Assembly (NCBI GenBank): GCA_905479925.1
Contig: CAJQOL010000013.1
Location: 62,001 to 126,000, forward strand
Length of the DNA: 64,000 nucleotides
Source: an uncultured Kangiellaceae bacterium
GTDB lineage: Bacteria; Pseudomonadota; Gammaproteobacteria; Enterobacterales; Kangiellaceae
Reading direction: 5' to 3'
Shown here: positions 53,115 to 62,218 of the stretch, piece after piece
Layout of the letters: every line of letters begins with the position of its first letter
How positions within the stretch are numbered: position 1 is the stretch's first letter
Made by a program: the position numbers and the translations under genes
Notes under the pieces: generated by a model
The model's input: the letters and a program-made list of their open reading frames with translations, nothing else
Database searches by the model: none
Told to the model about the DNA's origin: nothing

Positions 53115-54125
53115 TTACACATTATCGACACTATCAATTGGCTTAATTATGCGAATTAAAGCTCCTTTTCTTTTCCTAAGAAAACTTCCAATAAAGAGCA
53201 GTGCAATTAAACCAAGATTAGCACTTCCACCTCCCGAGGAGGGAGCATCACGAGCGACGGGCATGATAGGTGTGATTGTTTCACTATAAAGTGGCCCACT
53301 GTACTCACCAGGAAAATCATCTCCCATCACCTCCTTAATCCAATTCATATGAACTGACACTCGCTCGTATACGGATGTAGAACCATATAAGTAGGGTTCA
53401 TTACCAACCCCAACAAACGCCGTTGACCCAACTCCGGCAACATAACGAACGCCAGCTATCGTCAACATCACCCCTCCACCACTATCCCCATTACCAATAT
53501 GAGCCTCAAACTCTGTTGCGTTTCCGCTATCGGGAGATTTAAAATTGAGAAATAACTCATGGCTAGTAATATTTGAAACTCGACTGGTTCCGCGCCGAAG
53601 TTCCTGATTACATGGCTCGCTACCACAGGGCATTATTTGACCATCCACTCCATTTCCGCTATGTCCGAAGCCCCAGATTTCAATGACCTGATTAAGCTCA
53701 TCCTCCCCTTCATAGAGTTTAATAGGTGTCACCGAAGTAACGGGATTTTGTAATTTAACCAGTGCAATATCATTGTGTCTTTCGTCGTATTGCTCCGTAC
53801 GAATCGACACATAGCCCGGATGAAATATAGGCTCACCTTCCACTAAATAGGTAGTATCCAGAATTTCTACTGAGTCGTTAGTTGAGATTCCACTGCCATC
53901 ATACCCAGCAATACAATGTGCGGCGGTTAGCAACCATTGTTCATGAATGAGGGTAGCGGAACACCCCCAATAAACATTGAATGCATACTCGTTTTGATCC
54001 ATTAGATAGAGCGAGTCATCTAGGTCGTGTCTTCTAATTACAGCATCGGCATTAAAGATGTTAGAGCCAAGAAATATAGCAAAGAGCGAAACTAAACCAA
54101 CTTTGTGGTATGTCATTTTTATCAA
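53115..54125 (-). CDS. Trypsin-like serine protease with GlyGly-CTERM-type sorting tail
   Basis: A 336-residue protein: signal peptide (~1-27), trypsin domain with R-R-x-D start, catalytic H in L-T-A-A-H-C, D in N-D-I-A-L-V and S in G-D-S-G-G-G (~212), then a Gly/Ser linker, one hydrophobic segment and a basic end (S-G-G-G-S-A-N-L-G-L-I-A-L-L-F then R-K-R-K), the layout of GlyGly-CTERM proteins that rhombosortase cleaves during type II secretion. No rhombosortase gene is in the window. Confidence 0.9.
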   Translation of the reverse strand: MIKMTYHKVGLVSLFAIFLGSNIFNADAVIRRHDLDDSLYLMDQNEYAFNVYWGCSATLIHEQWLLTAAHCIAGYDGSGISTNDSVEILDTTYLVEGEPIFHPGYVSIRTEQYDERHNDIALVKLQNPVTSVTPIKLYEGEDELNQVIEIWGFGHSGNGVDGQIMPCGSEPCNQELRRGTSRVSNITSHELFLNFKSPDSGNATEFEAHIGNGDSGGGVMLTIAGVRYVAGVGSTAFVGVGNEPYLYGSTSVYERVSVHMNWIKEVMGDDFPGEYSGPLYSETITPIMPVARDAPSSGGGSANLGLIALLFIGSFLRKRKGALIRIIKPIDSVDNV

Positions 54126-54321
54126 ATCCTTTTTAAGTCATTCTTTCAGATCTGAAATTTAACTGACTACTCAGTCAAGCGTCTCTACAACGCTACCCGC
54201 TATGACCATTCGACCGAGCTGCAAATTTACGTTAGACTCGACCCTTCATCTTATTGCAGAAACTTTCGAAATAGGTGGTCAATTAACGACTAACCGACAT
54301 CTCGAGCGAAGAGGTCATGTT

Positions 54322-55467
54322 ATGAAAACCATTCCAAAGAAATCTTGGTTCACTTTATCGATTCTAATTTTTACTAGTTCCATTCTAAATACAGTGAACG
54401 CCGAAAGCAAACCAGCTAAAAACAACGTTACTGACACAACGCAAATGGTCCAAGCACTTCAGCTAAGATTGTCAAAAGAGCCTTCTTCAAAAATGAAAAA
54501 CTGGCGATCTATTGAGAAAGCGGTTATTTGGGGCAATAATCAAACGGCTGAACGATTTAGAGCCGCGTTTCCCAAAATCGAATTTGTTTTTGGCAATGAT
54601 CTTATATCCGTTAAGAGAGCACTTGAAGATGCCGATGCATTCATTGGCTATTGTATTCCTCAACTACTCAACGATGAATTAAATTTGGCCTGGTTGCATT
54701 CGATGGGAGTCGGTGTCGAAAACTGTATTAATTCTCAGCCCATTCAAAAACTAGCCCCTATTGTTACTAACGCACAAAGACTCTCGGGACCAGAAATTGC
54801 CGAGCACGCTATTGGATTAATGTTTTCATTGGTAAGACGGCTTGACGAATATGGTATTGCTCAGCAAAAGAAAGAGTGGGCCCGCGGCTTAGCCCCCGGG
54901 AATGATAAAGTATGGGAAATAGCCGGAAAAACAATGCTAGTCGTGGGACTTGGCGGTATTGGAACAGAAACCGCAAAACGCGCAAATGGCCTAGGAATGA
55001 GAGTCATCGCTACGCGTAATAGTAGCCGAAACGGTCCTAGTTATGTTGACTATGTAGGCTTGTCGGACGAGCTTCTAAAGCTAGCCGAGCAAGCGGATGT
55101 CATTGTAAATACTGTCCCGCTAACCGCTAAAACTACCGGTCTTTTTGACGCCAAATTTTTTGACGCAATGAAGGAAAAAGCCTATTTTATAAATATTGCT
55201 AGAGGTCGAAGCGTGGTTACCGCTGACTTATTAGCAGCTCTTAAAGCCGGCGAACTAGCGGGCGCAGGACTGGATGTGACCGATCCTGAACCACTTCCTG
55301 AAGATCACCCGTTATGGACGCAACCGAGAGTCATTATTACGCCACATGTTGCTTACCGTTCGGAACAGTTGAGAGAACGCAACATTTTACTCGCTCTGGA
55401 AAACTTAAAACGTTTTGTCGCCGGAGAACCAATCTATTCTGTGGTAAATATAAAACGGGGATATTAA
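54322..55467 (+). CDS. D-2-hydroxyacid dehydrogenase family protein with a signal peptide
   Basis: The 381-residue product has an apparent signal peptide (hydrophobic ~9-24, cleavage near V-N-A-E-S) before a D-isomer 2-hydroxyacid dehydrogenase fold. The Rossmann motif V-G-L-G-G-I-G, catalytic R in A-R-G-R, E in D-P-E-P-L-P and H in T-P-H-V-A are intact. An NAD-dependent enzyme in the periplasm is unusual. I use the ATG at 54322 with GAGG upstream; a frame open from 54202 would hide the signal. Confidence 0.85.
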   Translation: MKTIPKKSWFTLSILIFTSSILNTVNAESKPAKNNVTDTTQMVQALQLRLSKEPSSKMKNWRSIEKAVIWGNNQTAERFRAAFPKIEFVFGNDLISVKRALEDADAFIGYCIPQLLNDELNLAWLHSMGVGVENCINSQPIQKLAPIVTNAQRLSGPEIAEHAIGLMFSLVRRLDEYGIAQQKKEWARGLAPGNDKVWEIAGKTMLVVGLGGIGTETAKRANGLGMRVIATRNSSRNGPSYVDYVGLSDELLKLAEQADVIVNTVPLTAKTTGLFDAKFFDAMKEKAYFINIARGRSVVTADLLAALKAGELAGAGLDVTDPEPLPEDHPLWTQPRVIITPHVAYRSEQLRERNILLALENLKRFVAGEPIYSVVNIKRGY

Positions 55468-55522
55468 ATACCTGCACTATTACAACCATCAAAGAGATAA
55501 TATTCGCAGGTCTTTATGCCCA

Positions 55523-55840
55523 CTAGAATGGCATCTTAATGAGTTCCGACACTTCAAGCTTTCCGTCCATATCTAAAAATGGACAGGACTGAGCGACTAA
55601 TAGGGCAGACTCTAAGTTCTCAGATTCGATAATGGTAAATCCAGACATTGAACTGCCACCGCCTTCAGTTACTGAACCATCGGAGTTGACGGTTTGCGTA
55701 TTTTTTAGCGGGTTAGCCGGGCTAACAGCATTCTCTCCAAGAGATGCTAACCACTCTTTGTATTTAGCAAAATGTTTTGCGCCCTCTTGCGGCGAATCGG
55801 GCTGTCTGCCACCTATGTAAGTAAGTATAAACTGGGTCAT
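55523..55840 (-). CDS. YciI-like (DGPF/YCII) protein
   Basis: A 105-residue protein with the YCII pattern: an N-terminal F-I-L-T-Y strand, H-F-A-K-Y-K-E-W helix, G-F-T-I-I-E-S-E-N-L-E-S-A and C-P-F-L at the end. These small dimeric ferredoxin-like proteins have mostly unknown activity. Upstream on the same strand is a GNAT gene, 43 bp away. Confidence 0.8.
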   Translation of the reverse strand: MTQFILTYIGGRQPDSPQEGAKHFAKYKEWLASLGENAVSPANPLKNTQTVNSDGSVTEGGGSSMSGFTIIESENLESALLVAQSCPFLDMDGKLEVSELIKMPF

Positions 55841-55883
55841 TCTTCGTTCCTCATAAAATATTGATAACCTTGAAAAGCTTGAT

Positions 55884-56342
55884 TCAGAGCCTTTTTGTCA
55901 TGAAAAGGCTGTGCGGGTCTTTTGTATAATCGGCAAACGGTTCGCAAATATTAAAACCAAAAGATTGATAAAGTTTATGCGCTGGAGCGAAAGCTTCCAT
56001 ACTCCCAGTTTCTAAACTAACTCGATTAATACCTTTTTGCTGAGCCTGAAGCAAAAGATGCTCAAGCAGCAGTCGTGCAACCCCTTTTCTCAGAAAACAC
56101 GTTGCCGTTCTCATTGATTTTATTTCCGCATGAGTCGCCGACAAATCCTTAATGGCAACGCAGCCCGCAAGCTCATCGCCAAACCAAAGAGTCCAAAAAG
56201 AAACCGAATCCTGTGACAAACCTGAAAGATCTAATGCGTGAATACTCTCTGGCGGCGAATATTGTTTCATGGCTTGGTGGTGTTGTTCTAATAACGATAA
56301 AACTGCTGGGTGATCTAACAATCCTTGCTTCAATTTCATCAA
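55884..56342 (-). CDS. GNAT-family N-acetyltransferase
   Basis: The 152-residue product has the GNAT core: strand A-E-I-K-S-M-R-T, the acetyl-CoA loop R-K-G-V-A-R-L-L (~88-95), and the family end G-I-N-R-V-S-L-E-T-G and A-H-K-L-Y-Q-S-F-G-F. It resembles YhbS/PA4866-like groups. Likely cotranscribed with the YciI-like gene. Confidence 0.88.
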   Translation of the reverse strand: MMKLKQGLLDHPAVLSLLEQHHQAMKQYSPPESIHALDLSGLSQDSVSFWTLWFGDELAGCVAIKDLSATHAEIKSMRTATCFLRKGVARLLLEHLLLQAQQKGINRVSLETGSMEAFAPAHKLYQSFGFNICEPFADYTKDPHSLFMTKRL

Positions 56343-56511
56343 ATTTTCCTATCGCTTCATCAATGTCGCCCTAAGTTTGAGTCGTTATTTTAGTTTGAAC
56401 ACCCCGCAATTGTCACTATTCAACGTCGTCTAGTTCCAAGGTTAATGTGAAACTACCACTTGAAAAATTGCCAAATAACGACCTAAAAATAACAACAAGC
56501 CGAACTAATAA

Positions 56512-56573
56512 CGATAATAAATTATCGATAAACGATAAAAATAGATTGCTAAACAGTAAAATATCGCTATAAT
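56512..56573 (+). promoter_or_regulatory. Promoter and palindrome upstream of the DUF2975/XRE pair
   Basis: A -10 TATAAT at 56568-56573 is preceded by TTGCTA (56546-56551) with a 16-bp spacer. Just upstream lies the palindrome CGATAAT-AA-ATTATCG (56512-56527) and a further CGATAA copy. The XRE regulator of this operon is the natural candidate to bind it. Confidence 0.5.
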
Positions 56574-56600
56574 TATTTACAAATCAACGAAATTGGAAAA

Positions 56601-57323
56601 ATGATGAATCAATCAGAACATGATAATGAAGAAGCAATGGACATTTTAAGCGAGCGCGAAAATGGTTTGGGCCGACCAAATAAGTTAGCTAATTGGGTTA
56701 AGCGAATTCTAGATATCGCCTGGTTTGTTTCAATTGGTTCTCTGATTATTTGGCCAATTGCGGTGTTCATTATTGGTTATAGTATTCCGGAAGATCCCAA
56801 TGAGCGACACACCGACATTAACTTCTATTTAAACTTTGCGGTTTACCCTGATAAGAACTTTATTGAGCTACCGTCTGGTAAGGCAACGGATTTGTCTAAG
56901 GTTAGCGAATTGGTTAAAGGGAAAGGACAGATAAAACTCAATAACACTAAAGCAGTATCCGCTTGGTATATTGCTGGTGCGATTACTGAAATAACCGGAT
57001 TAATCAGTCTTTTTGGCTTGTGGTACCTACGAAAGGTTTTTGCACTGCTAGCGATTGGCGATTCCTTCAATGAGCAGACACCGCTTTACCTAAAAAAGGT
57101 CGGATACATCGCTATTGCATCTAATATTGCTTGGTCAATCTTGCAGTACTTAGGTGGAGCAGCAATCATTAATGACGTTGGGCAGCACGCATCCTTTATT
57201 CATTTATCTCCGGCCATTGAGCCAAACCTTGGCGGAATATTTATTGGACTGGCAATACTGGTGTTGGCAGGTATTTTAGAGGAGGCAGCGCAAATACAAG
57301 AAGAACAAGCGTTGACGATTTAG
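56601..57323 (+). CDS. DUF2975-type membrane protein
   Basis: A 240-residue protein with four membrane segments (~38-58, ~123-147, ~165-185, ~205-228) and an early extracytoplasmic loop (~60-115). The combination with a downstream small XRE regulator 1 bp away is the standard DUF2975-HTH pair of bacteria and likely a membrane-signal-to-DNA module. Start at ATG 56601 or 56604, GGA upstream. Confidence 0.8.
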   Translation: MMNQSEHDNEEAMDILSERENGLGRPNKLANWVKRILDIAWFVSIGSLIIWPIAVFIIGYSIPEDPNERHTDINFYLNFAVYPDKNFIELPSGKATDLSKVSELVKGKGQIKLNNTKAVSAWYIAGAITEITGLISLFGLWYLRKVFALLAIGDSFNEQTPLYLKKVGYIAIASNIAWSILQYLGGAAIINDVGQHASFIHLSPAIEPNLGGIFIGLAILVLAGILEEAAQIQEEQALTI

Positions 57324-57324
57324 C

Positions 57325-57552
57325 ATGGCAAAAGCAATAAAAGTAAATTTAGACTTGTTACTTGTTCAGAAGAAAAAGAAGCTCAAAGATCTATCTGAAG
57401 AAGTTGGTATAACCATGGCAAACCTATCGACACTTAAACGAGGTAAAGGCAAGGCGATACGCTTTTCGACACTACTAGCTCTTTGTGAAGCACTAGACTG
57501 TACACCAGGAGACCTACTAGAACTTGAAGAGTTAACCCAACAGAGCAACTGA
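57325..57552 (+). CDS. XRE-family helix-turn-helix regulator
   Basis: The 75-residue protein is a single Cro/CI-type helix-turn-helix, K-K-L-K-D-L-S-E-E-V-G-I-T-M-A-N-L-S (split: KLKDLSEEVG, ITMANLSTLK), ending C-E-A-L-D-C-T-P-G-D-L-L-E-L. This YozG-like type is always small and dimeric. Co-operonic with the DUF2975 protein; probably autoregulates through the palindrome upstream. Confidence 0.9.
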   Translation: MAKAIKVNLDLLLVQKKKKLKDLSEEVGITMANLSTLKRGKGKAIRFSTLLALCEALDCTPGDLLELEELTQQSN

Positions 57553-57710
57553 TATTTACTGAATCAGCCGCCGTAAGGCGCGCTGACCTACTTCAATTCT
57601 ACCCCTGAGTATTTCCAGTAAATCAATAAAAACCAGTCTATAAAGTTACTCAATTCAAGTTTATTCAACTATATTTAATACTGCCTAGATAAAACCAGCG
57701 GCTAGATTAT

Positions 57711-58766
57711 ATGTCGGGTCAATACTACAAAAGTATATTACTGAGTATCTTTTTAATTTTAGGAATTAATTTTGCCTATTACTCAATGTCTCGGCCTGAG
57801 ATTAAGAAAGTAGCAAGTCGAATTACCTTTGAAACCACTCAAGTAAAAGTTGAAGGGCCTCTTCAGCCACTACCCACAATCGTGTCTATTGACCAAAACT
57901 GGCGCGCCCTTGGTAAAGCACTGTTCCACTCCCCGTTACTTTCGCAGGATAACAGCATATCTTGTGCGTCCTGCCACGATATAAAACAAGGTGGTGATGA
58001 TAACTTTCCCGTTTCAATCGGCATTAATAGTCAAATAGGAACAAGAAACTCACCGACGGTTCTAAATGCCGCACTGAATTTCAGACAATTTTGGGACGGC
58101 CGCGAAAGTAGTTTAACGGAACAAATTCACGGCCCAATTCATAACCCCATTGAAATGGGTAGCAATTTTAGCGATATAATTAACAAGCTTTCCTCTGACC
58201 CCACTTTTAATTCGGCATTTTTGGCCCTCGATGCTAACGGAATAACCGAAGAAAATATCATCTATGCCATTATCACCTATCAAAATTCCTTAATTACTAA
58301 CAACTCGCCCATCGACCGTTTTCTTCTGGGTGATAAAAATGCTCTAAATGAGCAACAATTAAGGGGGCTAGAAAAATTTCAACGGTTCGGTTGTGTTACC
58401 TGTCACCAAGGTAGGAACATCGGTGGCAATATTTATCAAAAGCTTGGTCGAATAGACTTGGCCCCTAAAAGCCTTTTGCTGGACAAAGGTCGTTTTAATG
58501 TCACTAATGAACCCAATGACTTACATGTTTATAAGGTTCCCTCCCTTAGAAATGTTGCTCTAACTGCCCCTTATTTTCATGATGGCTCTATCAGCACACT
58601 TGAAGACGCCGTTAGAATAATGGCACAACTGCAACTCGGTATGGAAATGGCGGATGAGGATGTAAATGACATCGTCGCGCTTTTAAATTCCTTTACGGGA
58701 AAACTGCCGGAACAGGAAAACAACCAGCCTAAAACAGAGTTTTCAGGGCAGGGCGTCAATCAATGA
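57711..58766 (+). CDS. Di-haem cytochrome c peroxidase (MauG/CcpA family)
   Basis: A 351-residue protein with an N-terminal membrane segment (~8-26) and two c-type haem motifs, C-A-S-C-H (~84) and C-V-T-C-H (~227). The family patterns F-H-S-P-L-L-S, R-N-S-P-T-V-L-N-A, F-W-D-G-R and V-P-S-L-R-N-V-A-L-T-A-P-Y-F-H-D-G are present. It reduces hydrogen peroxide or oxidises a protein/organic partner in the periplasm. Its stop overlaps the kinase start by 4 bp. Confidence 0.93.
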   Translation: MSGQYYKSILLSIFLILGINFAYYSMSRPEIKKVASRITFETTQVKVEGPLQPLPTIVSIDQNWRALGKALFHSPLLSQDNSISCASCHDIKQGGDDNFPVSIGINSQIGTRNSPTVLNAALNFRQFWDGRESSLTEQIHGPIHNPIEMGSNFSDIINKLSSDPTFNSAFLALDANGITEENIIYAIITYQNSLITNNSPIDRFLLGDKNALNEQQLRGLEKFQRFGCVTCHQGRNIGGNIYQKLGRIDLAPKSLLLDKGRFNVTNEPNDLHVYKVPSLRNVALTAPYFHDGSISTLEDAVRIMAQLQLGMEMADEDVNDIVALLNSFTGKLPEQENNQPKTEFSGQGVNQ

Positions 58767-61573
58767 AGTATTGGCCTGAAGTAGTCTGTTTATTAGTTCT
58801 GTTATTCGGCGGCTTGCTTACGATAAACAGCAATAATCATTCGCAAGTACTAAACAACCAAGTCGACGTAAAAGAAGACCTTCATCTTTCCATTATACAA
58901 TACTCAATCGAAACCGTAGCTATTGGATACAAAAACGAAAATCACTATGATCAACATGCTCAGCGCACTCTAAAAGTTGACCAACTACTCGAACGGCTTG
59001 GCAGCGCTGATAGCAAACTAAAGTCAGAAGTTCAACAATTCGAAAATAGAGCGTCTAACTATATTCAGTTAGTCACTATGTTAAAAACGTCCAAGAAATT
59101 GATTGCATCGTTGCCTACAAAAGTTAGTCATGCGCCCAAAAATATAAAACATGCCATTAACCAAGTTATTGCTACTCTAAATGAAATTGATGTCAACAAC
59201 CTTCTATCCATAAGAAATAGACTGAAGCGACAAATAGAGGAACAAGCAAATCTATTTCAAGAATTAGACAAATATGAACTTCAGTGGCAAATGATCCAAT
59301 TGCACATTGATTTTATTTTAGCAAACAGTGAGTTTACTGCGAGCGAAGTCGATATCATCAAAAATAGTCAAATCAGTGAACTCATTAAAGCATCCATAGA
59401 CCAAACAGCTGCGAATGCAGCATTCACTCGCTACAAGATCACCGCGTTGATTATTATTTGCCTCATCAGCCTTTTTATTCTATTGATCATTTTGCTACGC
59501 CGCCAGGCAATAAAACTAAAATTAACTTTAGCCGAGGCCCAAGAGGCTAGTACCGTAAAAAGCGAATTTCTGGCCAGCATGAGTCATGAAATCCGAACGC
59601 CGATGAATGGTATTCTCGGTATGCTTAACTTGTTGACCAAAGAGCCGCTTAGTACAAAACAATTTCGATATTCTCAACTAGCAAAATCGAGTGCAAATTC
59701 CCTATTAGTCATAATCAATGATATTTTGGATGTCTCAAAAATCGAAGCGGGAAAACTAGATATTGAAGTTATTGACTTTGACTTACATGGTCTTTTTCGA
59801 GACTTTGCAAGCTCTATGGCACTTCGTGTTCATGAACTTGGACTCGAATTTATTTTGGACATCGGCAATGTTAAACAAAAGATGGTCAAAGGAGATCCCG
59901 GACGCATTCGTCAAATACTAATCAACTTAGTCGGCAATTCGATAAAGTTTACCAAACAAGGAGAAGTAGTTGTTCGTGCTAGTTTAAGAGAGAAGGCAGA
60001 GGATGAGTCTTACTACCAGTTAGATTGCAGCATTATAGACACCGGCATTGGTATTGCACCGGACAACATCGATAAATTATTTGACGTTTTTACCCAAGCC
60101 GACTCTTCAACAACTAGAGAATTTGGCGGCACAGGATTAGGTTTGTCAATAGTTAAGCAACTGTGTGAGCTTATGGGTGGAAGCGTCAGCGCAACCAGTC
60201 AGTTAGGCAAGGGAAGTCAATTTGATTTCTCTGTAAAACTTGAAAGCAGCACAAAAATGATTCAATCAATTCCAACTATTGAAATGACCGATCTACCAAT
60301 CCTGATCGTCGATGATAACCAAACGAATATAGAAGTCCTAAGCGGTTTGCTTGAACTCAAAAATATACAAGTTACCGCATGCTTGAGTGGCAAGGAATGT
60401 ATTACATTATTGAATTCTAAAACAGATGAGCTTGGATACTGTCCATATAAAATTGCCATTCTTGATATGCAAATGCCAGAGATGGATGGTGCCGAGTTAG
60501 CCAAACATATTCGTAACAATTCTAAATTTGATAAAATGAGTTTGGTTATGATGACATCTATGGGAGAGCATGGTGAGGTCGACAGCTATCTTAAAGCTGG
60601 GTTTGCCGCTTATTTCCACAAGCCAACAATTGCCCAGGACTTGTATGATGCAATATCCCTTATTATTGGCGACAACCAAACGCCAAACAGTCGACCAATT
60701 TTAACCCATGATAATATTTCTGCTCTGCGGGCGACCGATAGCAATAGAGAAGATACATTTGCTAGCTCTGAAAAATATCGACTACTACTCGCAGATGACA
60801 GTGAAATCAACCACATTGTCGCGTTGGGGATCCTAGAAGAAATCGGCTTTAATGTTGATGTTGCATTTGATGGCGAGCAAGCCATTGAATCACTTAGAAA
60901 GCAACCTGAAGATAATGCTTACGACCTAATATTAATGGATTGTCAGATGCCAAACATGGATGGATACGAGGCTACTCGAAATATAAGGCGAGGCGCTGCG
61001 GGAGAAAACTACAAGGATATTACCATCGTAGCGATGACAGCTAATGCCATGCAAGGTGATAGGGAGAAGTGCCTCAACGCAGGTATGAATGATTACCTCA
61101 CTAAGCCAATTGATGAAGATCCGTTAATGGATTGTTTAAGTCAGTGGTTGAAAATGGATAAGCGGCCGCTAGACGAAAAGAATCCCCATACCGATAGCGA
61201 TTTACAAAATAGAAGCACCGAAGATGAAAATTCTATTGACATATGGGATTATGCTGGCCTGCTCGCTCGCATGAAAAACAAGGAAAAGCGTGTAAGTAAA
61301 ATTCTAAAGTTATTTTTAATGGATACACCGGAAAGAATCGAGAATATTGAGAAATATATTCTGTCACAGGATAACCAATCATTGGTGACTGAAGCTCATA
61401 CTTTAAAAGGCGTCTTTGCTAATATTAACGCAACAACGCTTCAATCCTTATCCGCTGAGTTAGAGCAGATGGCTAAAGAAAGTGATAATAAACAATTGGC
61501 AAAGATCTTACCTATTTTTAAGAACAATTATGAGAAGTTATTGGTTGAATTAGAGCGTGTAAACCATGAGTAA
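58763..61573 (+). CDS. Hybrid sensor histidine kinase with two receivers and Hpt, coupled to the peroxidase
   Basis: The 936-residue protein has TM1 (~5-22), an all-helical periplasmic sensor (~25-225, DAHL-like), TM2 (~228-248), HisKA with S-M-S-H-E-I-R-T-P-M-N-G (~272-285), HATPase (~375-490; N-box N-L-V-G-N-S-I-K-F-T, D-T-G-I-G-I, G-T-G-L-G-L-S-I), a receiver (~510-630; L-D-M-Q-M-P), a second receiver (~670-790; M-D-C-Q-M-P) and an Hpt domain (~835-930; A-H-T-L-K-G). No DNA-binding output is attached. ATGA overlap with the peroxidase suggests the kinase senses its activity. Confidence 0.93.
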   Translation: MKYWPEVVCLLVLLFGGLLTINSNNHSQVLNNQVDVKEDLHLSIIQYSIETVAIGYKNENHYDQHAQRTLKVDQLLERLGSADSKLKSEVQQFENRASNYIQLVTMLKTSKKLIASLPTKVSHAPKNIKHAINQVIATLNEIDVNNLLSIRNRLKRQIEEQANLFQELDKYELQWQMIQLHIDFILANSEFTASEVDIIKNSQISELIKASIDQTAANAAFTRYKITALIIICLISLFILLIILLRRQAIKLKLTLAEAQEASTVKSEFLASMSHEIRTPMNGILGMLNLLTKEPLSTKQFRYSQLAKSSANSLLVIINDILDVSKIEAGKLDIEVIDFDLHGLFRDFASSMALRVHELGLEFILDIGNVKQKMVKGDPGRIRQILINLVGNSIKFTKQGEVVVRASLREKAEDESYYQLDCSIIDTGIGIAPDNIDKLFDVFTQADSSTTREFGGTGLGLSIVKQLCELMGGSVSATSQLGKGSQFDFSVKLESSTKMIQSIPTIEMTDLPILIVDDNQTNIEVLSGLLELKNIQVTACLSGKECITLLNSKTDELGYCPYKIAILDMQMPEMDGAELAKHIRNNSKFDKMSLVMMTSMGEHGEVDSYLKAGFAAYFHKPTIAQDLYDAISLIIGDNQTPNSRPILTHDNISALRATDSNREDTFASSEKYRLLLADDSEINHIVALGILEEIGFNVDVAFDGEQAIESLRKQPEDNAYDLILMDCQMPNMDGYEATRNIRRGAAGENYKDITIVAMTANAMQGDREKCLNAGMNDYLTKPIDEDPLMDCLSQWLKMDKRPLDEKNPHTDSDLQNRSTEDENSIDIWDYAGLLARMKNKEKRVSKILKLFLMDTPERIENIEKYILSQDNQSLVTEAHTLKGVFANINATTLQSLSAELEQMAKESDNKQLAKILPIFKNNYEKLLVELERVNHE

Positions 61574-61616
61574 ATCTCAAGAGCTTATGATGCTTGAACA
61601 AAATAATGTTTACTCT

Positions 61617-62216
61617 TTAGAATAAATCATTACTTAACCACTTTATAATTTTATCGTTTGCTCTCAACGCCCAACCTTTTATTCCGGGAATATTATCCGC
61701 ATAACTACGACTAGTGCTCGCTTGACTAACAGTTATATCTGAGATGTCTTTTGCTACAACTTCAGAATCTTTAATAGAATCTTGTTGTTCAACATTTGAT
61801 TGATACTTTGAAATGACAATACCACAATGACGACAATGGTCGCTCAGCTTTTGTCGGGTTTGGCATTTTGGACAAGTTATTTTATTTCTTTCATCCCGAG
61901 CATGATTAATAGAGTTCCACTCTTTGTCATCCAGCCAAACGCCGTCGCACTGTTTGCAGCCATCTATCAGTACTAAGGTGCCGGGATAACAGAACTCATA
62001 AAGGAAATCGTTACAACTAGAACATTTCGAGTTAGGAATCTTAGTGGCGTAACTTGGCACAGTAATTTTTTTACTCGGTTGTCCGCCTAGAAAAGCTGAT
62101 AACTCTGCATTCTCAAACCACATCCCTTTACACGTTGAACATTGATCCAATGCTATATCTTTAAGGACAACTTTTTCACACTCTAAGTCTGAATTTTTAC
62201 ACTTTGGACATCGCAT
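61617..62216 (-). CDS. Zinc-ribbon (zf-TFIIB-like) protein
   Basis: With the ATG at 62216 (GGAG upstream; 2 bases after the previous stop) the product has 199 residues. It contains at least three pairs of Cys-x-x-Cys knuckles: C-P-K-C/C-S-T-C-K-G-M-W-F-E-N-A-E-L, C-S-S-C/C-K-Q-C-D-G-V-W-L-D-D-K-E, and C-P-K-C/C-R-H-C. The W-L/F-D/E pattern is that of zf-TFIIB domains, the same as in YjbQ-like small zinc proteins. Last gene of the TPM/AAA cluster. Confidence 0.8.
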   Translation of the reverse strand: MRCPKCKNSDLECEKVVLKDIALDQCSTCKGMWFENAELSAFLGGQPSKKITVPSYATKIPNSKCSSCNDFLYEFCYPGTLVLIDGCKQCDGVWLDDKEWNSINHARDERNKITCPKCQTRQKLSDHCRHCGIVISKYQSNVEQQDSIKDSEVVAKDISDITVSQASTSRSYADNIPGIKGWALRANDKIIKWLSNDLF

Positions 62217-62218
62217 AA

